Shown: positions 1 through 10,752 of the stretch, in pieces
How positions within the stretch are numbered: position 1 is the stretch's first letter
Layout: each line of letters begins with the position of its first letter
From: Puccinia triticina
Taxonomy: Eukaryota > Basidiomycota > Pucciniomycetes > Pucciniales > Pucciniaceae
DNA: 64,000 bases
Assembly (NCBI RefSeq): GCF_026914185.1
Contig: NC_070563.1
Span: 3,059,001 to 3,123,000, forward strand
Direction of reading: 5' to 3'
The notes under the pieces: generated by a model
Database searches by the model: none
The model's input: the letters and a program-made list of their open reading frames with translations, nothing else
What the model was told of the DNA's origin: nothing
Translations under genes and position numbers: made by a program

Positions 1-637
1 CATCACTGGAGCCCTGCTACACTGGAAGTTAGACCCTTTGGACAACCTGTAGCAATCAAACACCTTTCAGGCGCCTCAATTCACCTTTCCCTGCACCATT
101 CTATCCCCACTACGTATATTGGTTTGTATGTGTTTGTTACTTACATGCCATCATGCAGCACTGCCTCTGCAGGCTGTGCCCCTTCAACTGAATGGTTCCC
201 CGCATTCTAGTTCCTTCTAACTCCACTTTGTTTGGTCTGATTACATCACCTGATCATTCCCTGCACAGCTTAGGCACCCCTTGCACATCATCTGGCACAG
301 CCCCTCCTCATGTATGCACCCCTTGCATAAATTGTACACAGCCACTCCCTCTTGACTCCCTCATGTTGTACAGCCCAGGCCAGCTAAAATACCTCACTCA
401 GGGGCTGCCCTGGAGCCAAAATCCCTCATATTTGTCTATATAAGGAGCTCTCCTCCCCATTTGTAGTTCCTCAGTTTATTACTCATCAAGTTTTATACTC
501 ACCCATCACCCAAAACACTAACATACCCACTCAACCCTCTTACTTACATATAACCACCCTTACATACTGAATAGCAACCTTGTTATGCTGTGGCACACAA
601 AACCTATATTGAGCTAACCACTCCTATCCCTTATTAA

Positions 638-668
<31 letters not shown>

Positions 669-758
669 AGCTGGTAGTATAGAAGGGCAGAGCTTGCACC
701 TCCTTCATCCCCTTCTCCATTCAGCAAAAGGGATTCACAACCAATTTTGAGTCTTACA
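1..758 (-). mobile_element. LTR of the TGTAAGACTC family, cut by window edge
   Basis: Nearly the same sequence recurs at 50298-51121 and, more diverged, at 3829-4060 plus 8601-9130. On the minus strand it begins TGTAAGACTCAAAA and contains a TATA-like TATATAAGGAG stretch near 437-447 (plus-strand numbering). The far end lies outside the window, so it is unclear whether this is a solo LTR or the end of a full element. No coding region of any retroelement follows on either side inside the window. Confidence 0.7.
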
Positions 759-845
759 ACATACACCTCAACATCAAAAGGTGTGCCTAAGAAATCCAAC
801 ACTCATATGGTTCATCAACTCACAAATCTACTTGACTCACCATTG

Positions 846-2621
846 TGGTGAGCCTAATCAAAACCTCATCAAGTACGCAGACAGCTATCATGGAGAAACC
901 TGCACCAGCCAAGTAAATATCAGCTTCCAGTCTACCAATTATACCTCCAACCACCCACAGACATTGGATCAGACTCAATAATCATATCTACAAGGCGCTT
1001 AAAACCCTTCAGTATTTGCTTTCATGGATGGCCCTCCACAATGGGTAATAAAATATGTACAAATTCAGGTTCAAAGTGGGAGAAAGTCCACCATCAAACA
1101 GAGCCAGACTATAAGGAAAGACCCTGAGTTTTTACTACATCTTACCTTTCTATATTCCATCAAGGCGTAACTCTTTCTCAGATGCATGGCGGCTGATGAG
1201 CCATGGTTATTTTTTCCTCTTATGTCATCCCAAGCCATGTAGTAGATGCCTTTTTGGCTTGTTGCCTTGTCCCCTTGTTGGAGGCTTTTTTTACCCTGTT
1301 TTCCATCTTTCTCTTTGTCTCAGAACCACCTGTTGTCCCCTCACTATAAATTTAGAGCCTTTTGACCCATTCTGTTTGTCCCCCATCAGATCTTCATTGT
1401 CTCTGGTCAAAGTTTAATGTTAGATATCATTAGAAATATACTTACCTTGAAAGAATTACCCTTATAGTGGAATACCAGTAACCTGTCTGACTCTACTCCT
1501 TTTCCCATCATTTTGTCTAGAAAGCACGATTTTCAATACTTCATCAGCCACACTTTTCTTTAAGAGTCCATACTCTTATTCTTGTTCCATATTACTCTCC
1601 CAACCTGAGAGGCAGCTTTTCACGCACTCATCCCTCTCTAAGCTCTATTCCTCCAAGAGTAGTTCCGCACTGTTGTGGTGGCCCCTCTCGTGGTCAACTA
1701 TTCAGGAACACAACCACCACCAGCAAGATCATCAAGACTTAAGCTTCCCTCTCACTCTTCAAGACTCAAGAATTCACCTTTAAGGCATCAAGATCCTCAA
1801 AATTCATAGTTCACAGTTCCTTCTCCATCCCCGCTGTGGTGAGCCTAATCAAAACTTTATTACATCACTCAGACACTCACCAGGAAGGAATCACCGCCCA
1901 ATGCCCTCTAGAAATCACACTGGTACATGTAATCCACGCCCACAGACACTTCATAATAGCCTAGAATCATCTCTACAAGGCGCCTAAACTTCTCAGTATT
2001 CACTTTCATGGATGGCCCTCCACAATGGGTAATAAAATATGTACAAAATCCGGTTCAAAGTGGGAGAAAGTCCACCATCAAACAGAGGCAGACTATTAGG
2101 AAGGACCCTGAGTGTTCACAAGAATTAACTCCTCTATATTCCAGCAAGGCGTAACTCTTTCTCAGATGCATGGCGGCTGATGCGCCATGGTTATTGTTCC
2201 CTCTTATGTCATCCCAAGCCATGTAGTAGATGCCTTGTTGGTTTGTTGCCTTGTCACCTTGTGGGAGGCTTTTTGTACCCTGTTCCCATCTTTCTATTTC
2301 GTCTCAGAACCACTTTTTGTCCCCTCACTATAAATGTAGAGCCTTTTGGCCCATTCTGTTTGTCCCCCATCAGATTGTCACTTTGCATCCCTGGTCACAG
2401 AATAAGAATTACATAGCCTATTTTACCACATATTTTACAGTATATTTTCCCCCTTGATTTCGTCTAGAAAGCACTATTCTCAATACTTCATCAGCCACAC
2501 TTTTCTTTAAGAGTCCATACTCTTATTCTTGTCCCATATTACTCTCCCAACCTGAGAGGCAGCTTTTCACGCACTCATCCCTCTCTAAACTCTATTCCCC
2601 CAAAGAGTAGTTCCACACCGC
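846..2621 (+). mobile_element. Tandem pair of ~0.8 kb repeats with ~165 bp between (TRIM-like)
   Basis: Two direct copies lie at about 846-1672 and 1836-2621. Each starts TGTGGTGAGCCTAATCAAAA and ends near AGTAGTTCC(A/G)CA, so they have the TG...CA ends of LTRs. Shared blocks include CAAGGCGC..., the CATGGATGGCCCTCCACAAT stretch and CTCTCTAA(A/G)CTCTATTCC. The spacer is only about 165 bp and non-coding, which fits a terminal-repeat retrotransposon in miniature; simple segmental duplication of one LTR is the alternative. No matching flanking target duplication was found (ACCAT against CCGCG). The predicted short ORFs inside are not conserved between the two copies. Confidence 0.5.
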
Positions 2622-2783
2622 GCATTCCTCCAACTTCCCCCCTTCTTAAGATTCTTTTCCCCCTTCCCTCATCCCATTTCTCCTTCCAAACTCTTTTCTC
2701 ATTTCCCTTCCCTCTCAGTTCCTCAGCCCCTTCATATTTCTTGTCAACACAGCACCTGCTGTGGGTTTATTCCCTGCTTTGCG

Positions 2784-3126
2784 CGGGTGCCTGATTTTGG
2801 GTAAAACGGGTGCGGCACCCGGGTACCTGCCCAGGTACCGCCCCAGCTCCCCCGGATGCGGCGGAGTTTGTGTCGTCCAGACGAAGAGGCTACAGCATAG
2901 CCTCGTCTTCCGGGAGGAATCCCTTCCGAGAGACAAGGCTGTTGTAGCCTTGTCGTCCGCGGATCCCTTGCGGACGACAAGACTACAGAAGCCTTGTCTC
3001 CCGGAAGGGATCCTTTCCGGCGGCACCCGCTGGTACACCGCCGGTACACCCGCGGCACCCGCCGGCAGGTGCCGGGTACGGGTACGGGTGCCTATTTTTC
3101 AGGTAAAACGGGTGCGGCACCCGGGT
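2784..3126. repeat. GC-rich palindromic block bounded by a direct repeat
   Basis: A ~40 bp direct repeat ending GGTAAAACGGGTGCGGCACC brackets the block (2784-2826 and 3090-3126). Between them are several hairpin-forming inverted repeats built on GACAAGGCT/AGCCTTGTC and GAAGAGGCTA/TAGCCTCGTCTTC, plus GGTACC- and CCGGCGG-type self-complementary words. Base composition contrasts sharply with the AT-rich flanks. It resembles the termini of the hAT element at 21416-25516 in style but shares only short words with it. ORFs in all frames are by-products of the low complexity. Confidence 0.6.
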
Positions 3127-3362
3127 CCAACGGCAGATTCTCTACATGAAGGCCCTTCTTTTTATGTTCGTTGCATTATTGGGGCACGCAGGGCCCCTGA
3201 TAACAAGCAATTATTCAGGCTAAAACAGCCTTAAATGGCCTGTTATTGTGTTATCCAGGGGATAACGCGATAACAGGCCTCTTCTTTGAGGCCCGTTACC
3301 TTACGCGCGGGGCTTAAAATGACCCCGTTATTAGTAAAGTAACAGGGAGCCACAGGTAAAGA

Positions 3363-3415
3363 GGGTAGTTACGTTACCCAAATTGCATGGATAACACAAC
3401 GTAACATAACTACCC
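3363..3415. repeat. Inverted repeat GGGTAGTTACGTTA / TAACATAACTACCC
   Basis: Two 14-bp arms (one mismatch) separated by about 25 bp. The preceding 3170-3345 is rich in GTTAYC/GATAAC words (GTTATCCAGGGGATAAC and similar), so the stem may be the edge of a larger degenerate foldback repeat covering 3150-3415. No coding signal. Confidence 0.5.
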
Positions 3416-3417
3416 TT

Positions 3418-3828
3418 TTTTGGTAGGAGCAACTGAAAGTATTTGCTTTGTCTAAGTTCATTTGTATATACAATTCACGGGCTATGACTTGAGACAAAGG
3501 AATAGGTTTTAAGGGAAGAATTCTTATTACCTGAAAGCAGCACAAGGGTGCTTGGCTTTGGTGGAGTTCTTCCTGGTTGCTGTCTGAGTGCTGGAGCAGC
3601 GGTGTGATGCTCAAACCGGGTTGGGGACCCAAATTGTCCGCACAGGCTTGCGGAGGTTGCGGGCTGCGGATTCGGCAAGGCTGGTGCGGAGGATGTCTAC
3701 GACTACGAGGTGGTGCGCGGGGCTATGTACACAGGGAGGCGGCGGCAGAGCTGGACTCAACTTACGCAGGCCGGCGCGGACTCGCTAGTATCGGCTGTGA
3801 CCGGGGAAAGCCGTGGCAGCCAAAGCGG
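3418..3828. other. Unassigned spacer
   Basis: AT-rich to 3540, then GC-rich with GCGGAGGTTGCGGGCTGCGG-like sequence around 3650-3800. The overlapping ORFs in three frames show no recognisable domain. The LTR fragment starts immediately after it. Confidence 0.4.
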
Positions 3829-4060
3829 TGTAAGACTCAAAAGTGGTAATGAAACCCTTTTGCTGAATTTTGAAGGGTATGATGGAGTTGCAAGCTCTGC
3901 CCTTTCTGTTATCAGTCAACAAGACCCACCAAGCTCAGCTTGGCAAGTTTTATTAAGTGATAGGTCTGGTCTGTTCCAGATGAAATCTGTTTGACTGGCA
4001 AAGTGTAAGTGTTTTACTTACTTTGTTATAAGGGTTGAATTCCTTTATTATAAGGGTTGA
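3829..4060 (+). mobile_element. LTR (TGTAAGACTC family), first half
   Basis: Starts TGTAAGACTCAAAAGTGGTA and follows the copy at 50298-51121 (read on the minus strand) through AGCTTGGCAAGTTTTATTAA. The homology stops at 4060, where the 4061-8600 element begins, and resumes at 8601. It is therefore one LTR split by a later insertion. Confidence 0.7.
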
Positions 4061-4394
4061 CACCAGGGATGCTTGGGGGGCACTCCCCAGGGAGTGCCTT
4101 ACCTTGAATTTTTTTCATAACTCAGCGCAATGTCTACTGCATCATGTGTGTAATCAAACATGAAATGATATACAAGTATATATGAAGTATCCATAACTCA
4201 GCTGGAACTCTTCTGTAACTCAGTAGTAACTAAACTGGACCACAGAACACAAATTGTCTGTAACCAAAGTTCAAATAAAGTGCAAAGCACCACTCACACA
4301 TTTTCTTTACCCAAGGGTGAAGTCAATCTGAATAGTGTTGGAACCATTTCATCATCCTGTACCCATTGCTGTGGCCTCAACAGAATGTGATTGG

Positions 4395-4445
4395 TTTGTG
4401 ATTTTTCACACTATTGTACGCTTGGACAATAGGGTGACAAATCAT
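4395..4445. repeat. Dispersed copy of the TTGTCACCCTATTGTA palindrome
   Basis: Diverged single copy of the palindrome described at 7583-8175: GTGATTTTTCACACTATTGT, a short loop, then ACAATAGGGTGACAAATCA. It sits just beyond the 3' end of the hypothetical gene and includes its stop region. Confidence 0.6.
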
Positions 4446-6216
4446 AGTCCATCAGGGCAGTTACAGCCAAATATTTCTTAAATTTTACCCTCACTAGAGG
4501 CCAAGGCGGCTTCGCCGCTGCAAGGTTCAACTGTTTTTCCAGCATAATTGATAGCTCCAACACCTTGCAAGCATAGTCACCATCTCGCAAAACCTTGCTA
4601 AGTGCCTGTATTGTACTTTCTTGGATAGGAAGTACACCCTCCGAATGACGCAGGACTTCATCCATTCAGACTCAAGTGGAAAGCCTGAGGCTATGAGAGC
4701 AGATTCACAAAGTCACATTTCAACAAAAATCAAGTTTGAATTTTGGCAAACTGGATTCAATCCATGCATTGCTTTGTTCATGAACAAGTTAAGAGATGAT
4801 CAGATTGTGTCAAAAACAAGTGAGAGGCAGATAAAACCTCAATGAGAGGATGGCAACAGGGGACATGGTGAGTACGAGAAGCTGGGGATAATTGTGATCC
4901 CTAAATATTTTTGAACAATGATGTTTGAATTTTGCAACTGAGAACTTGAGTTTGGTGGGTACACCTACAAGTTTTGTCCTAGAAGAAGAAACAGGGGGAA
5001 TTGGTCTGACAGTGTGTCCAAGGCGCAGGTCAAGGATGGTATGGGCCTGTGTGTTTGACATGAACCCCACCTGCGAGTCCAACCAGATGTTGATGCAGCT
5101 CTTGGGCCCCATGTTCTTTGCCAGCTTCAATACCATCCAACTGATCATCAGTTATATGCAAATAAAAAGAACCACGGGAACTGTATGGACAAGACGTACT
5201 TGTTTAGGCTAGGAAATGCATAGTTTACCTCTTTACGGGCACGGCGGACCTCTTGCAACCTCGCTCCAGACAAACTGCCAACAGCCAACTCCTGCCCAGA
5301 AAGACCAGTTGGATGAGCAGATGGGGCATGTTCTCCACTGAAGGCATTGAGCTCTGCGCAGACGCGTTTCTTCTTAGCTACTGGGTGTTTCTCCCAGCCT
5401 TGGTCTTGACTGGGCTGAGATTCATCCAGGCCATCCTCCGTGTCTTCTTTTGTCAGGCCCGAGTCCCGCCGTTTCACACTTGTTGGCTGGCTCGCTAATG
5501 TTGCATTGCCCAGATCACTGCCTGACGGCTTTGGGTCCGCCACCTTGTCCTGCCGTTGCGATCCCGTAGTGGGGGCTACACCCTTTGGGGATGGGAGAGT
5601 ATGCATAGGTAACAAAAACTGAGCGGGAGAAACATTTCAAGGATGTGCAGAGGAGTCAGACTTGTCTGTCTCTGCTTTCTCAATCATCACTAAGTTTATC
5701 TGAAAAGCCATTGGGTATCTTCTATCAGGTCCTTTTGATCTTTCGGGCGCGTATTAACGTGTTTGTTCTCATAAAGCTCAGCAGCATCTTTGTCATCTTC
5801 AGAGTCTTAGTTGCTGTCAGATGAATTTTTGGATGATGAGGATTGATTGAGCTGACTCATAGCACAATTGTGTATCAAAAAGCTTCCTGAACAAGTGTGG
5901 GCATCTTCCAAACTTTGATTTTTGGCGTCATCGTCAGAGTCCTGCGTTTCAGATTGACCTTTGACCCCTCTTCTGTGACCTCAAGTTGGGCAGGTTGTGC
6001 AGACGTTGAGTGACCGTTTGGGATCGGCTCAGATCCAGCTGGCGAGTATGAGGACTTTATGGGGATAGGGACCATCATCTCGTGGCGTTGATTAGGACGA
6101 GATGAAACAAACCGGTCTTGTAATGGCTTTGGGGGCTGATACGATGGACCCAACGAAGATCCGCCAGAAACGGGGCACAATGTGGTATCGGTCGACTTCG
6201 TGGTTGGTGGCTGCAT
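4411..6216 (-). CDS. Hypothetical spliced gene inside the 4061-8600 element
   Basis: Not recognised. Four open segments on the minus strand read as plausible exons: 6216-5875 (Ser/Pro-rich, MQPPTTKSTDTT start), 5615-about 5232 (charged, low complexity, ending ARRARKE before a GTAAAC donor), about 5140-4858 (NMGPKSCINIWLDSQVGF, the most protein-like stretch) and 4665-4411 (ends LSPYCPSVQ). The first two are probably disordered; the last two look folded. Splice joints were not all resolved and some in-frame breaks may be real. It is the only candidate protein of the surrounding TIR element, so a transposition role is possible but unsupported by any motif. It could equally be a captured host gene fragment. 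Confidence 0.4.
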
Positions 6217-6493
6217 ATCTTTCGACCCTGATTGCCTAACGCCAGCAATGAGAAAGTCAAGAAAGAGGGGAAATGGAGAAACCCAAAGAAAAAAAAACTT
6301 GAATGACTGAAGAAAAGCACCTAGCTAAATAAACATAAAAAAATAAATCTAATTACGTGATTGGAACTATGGGTTCCACATAGAGTGAGCAGTACGCACC
6401 ATAGTTCTATGAGTACAGTTGATTCTGAGCGATCCTCTGCGCCGCTGCATTTGTTTATAAAGCTAAGACAATACTCTTCAGGGTCGGTAGAGA

Positions 6494-6949
6494 CAACACT
6501 GGGTCGCTACGCTATTTCAGCGCTATGCGTTAGCGTAGCGGCAAAAAGCGCCCATCTATTTTGCATAGCGTTAGCGCGCTGTTAGCGCCGCTACGCTGCG
6601 CTAATTTTCAGCGGCGCTAACAGCGCGCCAATTCTTTGTTAGCGTTAGCGCGCCGCCACAGTCGCTACGCTGCGCTACAGCGCTTTTAGCGGAAAAAAGC
6701 CCTTCTTTCCCGCTAAAGGCGCTGTAGCGCAGCGTAGCGCGCGCTCTTTTGCGCCCTGCATGCGTAGCGTTAGCGCAATTGCGCGCATCTGCGCTAACGC
6801 TCCGCTATCAGCTAAAATAGCTGCGCACCGCGTGCGCGTAGCGTTAGCGCATATGCGTGCAATTGCGCTAACGCTACGCTAAAAAATAGCGCATTCGCGC
6901 TGCGCTACGCTACGCTAACCGCTATGGTTAGCGTAGCGACCCAGTGTTG
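6494..6949. mobile_element. Short CAA...TTG element (A), 456 bp, 7-bp TSD
   Basis: Perfect terminal inverted repeat CAACACTGGGTCGCTACGCT at both ends and a 7-bp target duplication GTAGAGA (6487-6493 and 6950-6956). The interior is almost entirely permuted GCGTTAGCG/TAGCGTAGCG words, so it can fold on itself throughout. No coding capacity. Termini and duplication length match the elements at 10276, 24796 and 47952. Confidence 0.85.
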
Positions 6950-6956
6950 GTAGAGA

Positions 6957-7582
6957 ACTGGATTCTCCTGCGCTCACGTAGCGCCAGCAACTCGGCCCGA
7001 CTTCGGCCAGGGAGTAGATCAGGTAGCGAGTCTGTTGTTGAGGCGAGTTGATTTCAATTTCCAGTAGCGCACAACCGATGTGTCGACCAGGAAGGCCAGA
7101 AGATCCAAGCAGTAGCTAACGCCTCGCGGGTCAAAAATCCATCGGCAGCGTGGCGGTGGCGTTGTTGTCAAGAATACATGCAAGCGGAGTCAAGATCAAG
7201 GCTTGCAGCGGTCAATGGTGTATACATAAAAGGGGGGCTGCTCTTGGGTTATAATATCCCCCAGGCTTCCTCTGCCGCTGTACTTCCAGCGTGCAGTTTG
7301 TCCTTGCCCCCTCCGCTGTTGCACTTGCGCAGTTTGAGGGGCTAAACTTGTTGGCCCCCCTTTGCATAATGCCTTAACTGCGCGCGCTGGGGGTCATCCG
7401 TGTTTTGTCTTTTAAACCTGCTAGGCAGGAAGGGACAATTCACAAAAAAAAAAAGTGTTAATTTGTATTTAGAGCTAATTAGGGTTTGTGAATCTTGTAA
7501 AATTGTTAGTGGTCTTTTTTTTTGTTTATGTGCCCAAGTATAGGGGGAACCCTTGATCCTGAATTCTATGTTTTGCTGTCTT
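6957..7582. other. Non-coding interior of the TIR element
   Basis: No coding signal; short A- and T-runs at 7443-7454 and 7516-7524. Contains two partial copies of a CCGCTGT/GCGCAGTTTG motif near 7273-7337. Confidence 0.35.
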
Positions 7583-8175
7583 TAATAAACTTGGATTTAC
7601 TCGGCAGGAATACCCCTCTGGTATGGAAAGTTTCTGATTTGTCACCCTATTGTACGCGCGTATAATAGGGTGACAAATCACACACTTTTCAGACCAAAGG
7701 TAAATTTTTGCCAATTAAATGAGGGTTACACAGTTTGGAAAAAACTCAGCTGGAAATTTCCCTCTGGTCTGGAAAGTATGTGACTTGTGTGTGATTTGTC
7801 AATCTATTGTACTAGGGTGACAAATCACACACTTTTCAGACCAGAGGGACTTGTCCAGCTGAATTGTTTCCAAACCATGTCACCCTGATTTACTGGGCAA
7901 AAACTCCCCTCTGGTCTGAAAAGTTTGTGATTTGTCACCCTATTGTAAGCGCGTACAATAGGGTGACAAATCAGGCAATTTTCATACCAGAGGGGGACTT
8001 TTGCCAAGTAAATGAGGGTAAAATTTAAGAAAAAATTAGTGTAACTGCCCTGTTGGAATATGATTTTTCACCCTATTGTACGGGCGTACAAAAGGGTGAC
8101 AAATCACACACCAATCACACATTCTTTAGAACAGAGGGGCATTTGCAGCTGATCAATTTATGAACTGTGTCATCC
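7583..8175. repeat. Tandem array of four ~140-bp palindromic units
   Basis: Each unit centres on TTTGTCACCCTATTGTACGC / GCGTACAATAGGGTGACAAA, flanked by inverted CCCTCTGGTCTG / CAGACCAGAGGG and further outside by inverted TTTACTGGGCAAAAA-like / TTTTTGCCAAGTAAAT-like arms. Unit cores are near 7629-7681, 7790-7836, 7926-7975 and 8060-8106. The third is nearly perfect across about 130 bp (7885-8018). The units differ by scattered substitutions, mostly outside the core. They look like tandem or nested palindromic MITEs; short ORFs across them are mirror artefacts. Confidence 0.75.
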
Positions 8176-8600
8176 TTGTGTAACCAGCCAAAATACAGTT
8201 CTGCTGCTCTTGTGCAAATATTAAAACGTTTTTCACTTCTGATATTTTCTTTATCCAAATCTAGGCAGTTGCGTTTCAAGTGTGATATATATTTTATGAA
8301 GGCAGTTCACCCCAATGTAAAAAAAATTGGATAAGCAAGAGTTACCTGATTTTGAAATGTAGAATTTAAGTTAGGATTGACATGAAAGTACTTGACTTCA
8401 AGATGAATTCAACAGAGTTGAATGATAGTTCACGTCCAATGGTTACATATCACTCAAAATTAGATTGGTCTGTAGTTCTTGCCCAGTAATTGAACAATTA
8501 ACCATCACATTGTAAGGAATTCTGCCCCAGTTCAGACAAAAACTAACCCCAAATTCAGCTGTGGCACTCCCTGGGGAGTGCCCCCAAAGCTTCCCTGGTG

Positions 8601-9130
8601 TGAATTCCTTTATTATAAGGGTTTTAGGATTTGAGTGTGGATGAGTGTTGGGTGACTTGTGAGTTCTGGGTGAGTAACTGGGGAGCAGGCCACTGGGGGT
8701 GGAGAGAGCTCCTTTTATAGACAAAAGGGGAGCCCCAGAGAGGGCTTGTGGGTTAGGGTTTCAGCTAATCTAGACAACAGGGTGAGGGATTTTAGCTGGT
8801 GAGAGTAGATACAAATGATGTCTTAACCCCTCAGGGGCGCATGAATGGTGTCAGAATATACAAAAGAACATTTTAAACATGCCAGGTGTTCATACATGAT
8901 GTCAGAATATACAACAGAACATTCTAATGCATGCATAAGGTGACAGTAGACTGCATGAGCTGTCATACAGGGGTAATTAGTGTATACACAAAGTCTGAGG
9001 CTGCAGAAACAGTTTAAATGATTCCATACTATGTATATAAAGGAGTGTATTTGGCAAATATGTAATGAGTGTAGCCTGACAGGGAGATGTATGTTTGTAT
9101 CCTGTGATATGTATAAGTGTACTGATGGAA
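8601..9130 (+). mobile_element. LTR (TGTAAGACTC family), second half
   Basis: Continues the LTR begun at 3829: GAGAGAGCTCCTTTTATAGA (TATA-like) and AAATGATGTC...GGGGCGCAT match the minus-strand copy at 50298-51121. The right boundary is approximate because divergence rises after 8830. Confidence 0.55.
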
Positions 9131-9137
9131 TATCTTG

Positions 9138-9600
9138 TGGATCAGAGCAAGTCCCATGCCGTCCCATCCTCCAAGTTTGAACTTGAACTTGGACTCTGGG
9201 GAGTGACATGTCACAGGACATTTCATCACATCCCTAACTACAAAACAACACCACAAGGAGAGAAAAGAAAACACGACACAACAACAACCAACAGAAGAGA
9301 AGAAATAAAACAAAAAAGATGAAAGAAACCCACATGACTCATGTGTTAGGACCAAGAAACATTAAAAAGAAAGGGGAAGTGATCTTGAAGGATATTTAGA
9401 ATGAGGGGCTTGATAAGAATCTTGAGGCTGAAGAGTCTTGCTGTTGAGATTTCTGATCTTGACAAATTCAGGATTTTGATGATCTTGAGGCCCTGTACCC
9501 ATTTGACCACCACAGCGGCGTGTGGGATCCCGGCATTGAAGGCTAGACAGAGCCAAGGAAGCTAAGACAAGAGGAGTCCAACGGTAGGTGATGACCTGCG
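9138..9600 (-). repeat. Dispersed ~0.46 kb repeat, copy 1
   Basis: Direct copy of 12293-12775: GATCAGAGCA(A/G)GTCCCATGC, CTCTGGGGAGTGACATGTCA, ATGTGTTAGGACCAAGAAA and CTTGAGGCTGAAGAGTCTTG are shared in order. The minus-strand start GTGGTGGTCA also resembles 1673-1830. It could be an LTR-internal or LTR fragment; the two copies flank 2.7 kb without a recognisable retroelement protein. Confidence 0.55.
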
Positions 9601-9749
9601 GCAAAGTTGACAGATGATCCGCATGAGAGCAGCATGGACAGATGCCGTGTATGGTTGTGGGAGCGTGGCTTGGCAGATGGCGGGCGGAGGAGAATGGTTT
9701 TTCTTTCTCATGTTTTTTTTTTCCTTTTGTATGGAGGGGGGAGGGAGTT

Positions 9750-9770
9750 CCCCCCCCCCCCCCCCCCCCC
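9750..9770 (+). repeat. C21 homopolymer next to a G-rich run
   Basis: Twenty-one consecutive C follow GAGGGGGGAGGGAGTT, giving adjacent G-rich and C-rich tracts able to form i-motif/G-quadruplex or hairpin structures. Length is a likely sequencing and assembly error point. Confidence 0.9.
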
Positions 9771-10275
9771 AGGATCTTATTATCATGTTTTACGGTTTTT
9801 TTGTTCATTCTGGTTACTCTGGTACAGAGATTTTACTTACTTGCGGCGTAGTTATTTTGACTTGCGGAGTTTTATCTTTTTTGTACTTCATGGCGGATTA
9901 TACAGTGTTTATTACGGCTTTTTTACGTTTTTTGCGGTTATTTATACATTATTTTACTTTCTCTACAATCATTGTTCCCCTTACTTACATGCAGAGCGGA
10001 GAGGAGTTTCCCCAGATCATCCAACTTTTCCCAGGAATCATCTTGGAGCGGTGGTGATCCTGACAATTCTACCCAGGGACAACCTCCTGCTCACCACAGC
10101 GGTGATGGTTGTTTGAGACCAATGAAAGAGTTCTGATGAGAGCGCCTTTATTAGCTTTTAGTCCCAGCTGCGTTTATCATTATGGTTTGGTCTTTTGAGC
10201 TCACCAATACAGGAGGCAGCTATATGATAAGCTTGGTCTTATCCTGTCTATACAAGTGAGCTTTGTTGGTTTCTG

Positions 10276-10745
10276 CAAGGCTGAAACGCTGCGCTGCGCT
10301 ACAAAAAAGCGGTCTTTTAGCGCAGCGCAGCGGGGAACCGCTGCGCGGTCAGCCCAAAAAGCGGTAGCGCAGCGCCAGTCCCGCTGCGCTACCGCTCAAA
10401 ATAGTGGGGGCCCGCTTTTTCCCCAACCCAAAAAGCGGTAGCGCAGCGGACGGGGCCGCTCCTTTCAGCGCCGCGCAGCGGCCACCAAAACAGCTGCGCT
10501 TTGCGCTGCGCTGCGCTTTTTTGGCTGGCAGCGGGGGAGCGCTACGCGGCCAGGTCAAAAAGCGGTAGCGCAGCAATGGTTCCGCTGCGCTACCGCTGAA
10601 AGTAGCGGGTCCCTGCTTCTTGCCAGACCCAAAAAGTGGTAGCGCAGCGGGCGGGGCCGCTACTTTCAGCGCAGCGCAGCGGCCACCAAAACCGCTGTGC
10701 TTCACGCTGCGCTGCGCTTTTTGAAGCACAGCGCTTTCACCCTTG
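10276..10745. mobile_element. Short CAA...TTG element (B), 470 bp, 7-bp TSD
   Basis: Ends are CAAGGCTGAAACGCTG and, inverted, CAAGGGTGAAAGCGCTG. The target duplication is GTTTCTG (10269-10275 and 10746-10752). The interior consists of permuted GCGCTGCGC/AAAAAGCGGTAGCGCAGCG words. No real coding sequence; the ORFs are low-complexity artefacts. Confidence 0.8.
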
Positions 10746-10752
10746 GTTTCTG

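Larger units (their letters stand above)
4061..8600. mobile_element. 4.5 kb TIR element inserted in an LTR
   Basis: Ends are 38-bp inverted repeats (4061-4098 and 8563-8600) of the form CACCAGGG..GCTT..GGGG then a palindrome GGCACTCCC..GGGAGTGCC. A 23-bp direct repeat, TGAATTCCTTTATTATAAGG plus GTT, abuts both tips (4036-4058 with GA between it and the left tip, and 8601-8623). This is either an unusually long target duplication or a shorter one inside a local LTR duplication (TTATAAGGGTTGA also occurs twice at 4025-4060). The interior holds a spliced unknown gene on the minus strand, the 6494-6949 element and an array of palindromes. No known transposase domain was recognised, so the superfamily is open. 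Confidence 0.6.

Noticed and set aside
7583..8175. Regularly spaced repeats resembling a CRISPR array
   Set aside because: Units are palindromic over their whole length with no unique spacers, no cas genes, and the window is eukaryotic.
9607..10116. Overlapping plus-strand ORFs of 147-169 residues with hydrophobic runs
   Set aside because: They are generated by the C21 tract and T-rich DNA; frames overlap and composition is not protein-like.
10256..10729. ORFs of 61 and 126 residues (Ala/Arg/Ser-rich) in element B
   Set aside because: Encoded by GCGCTGCGC low-complexity DNA with open frames in several registers on both strands.
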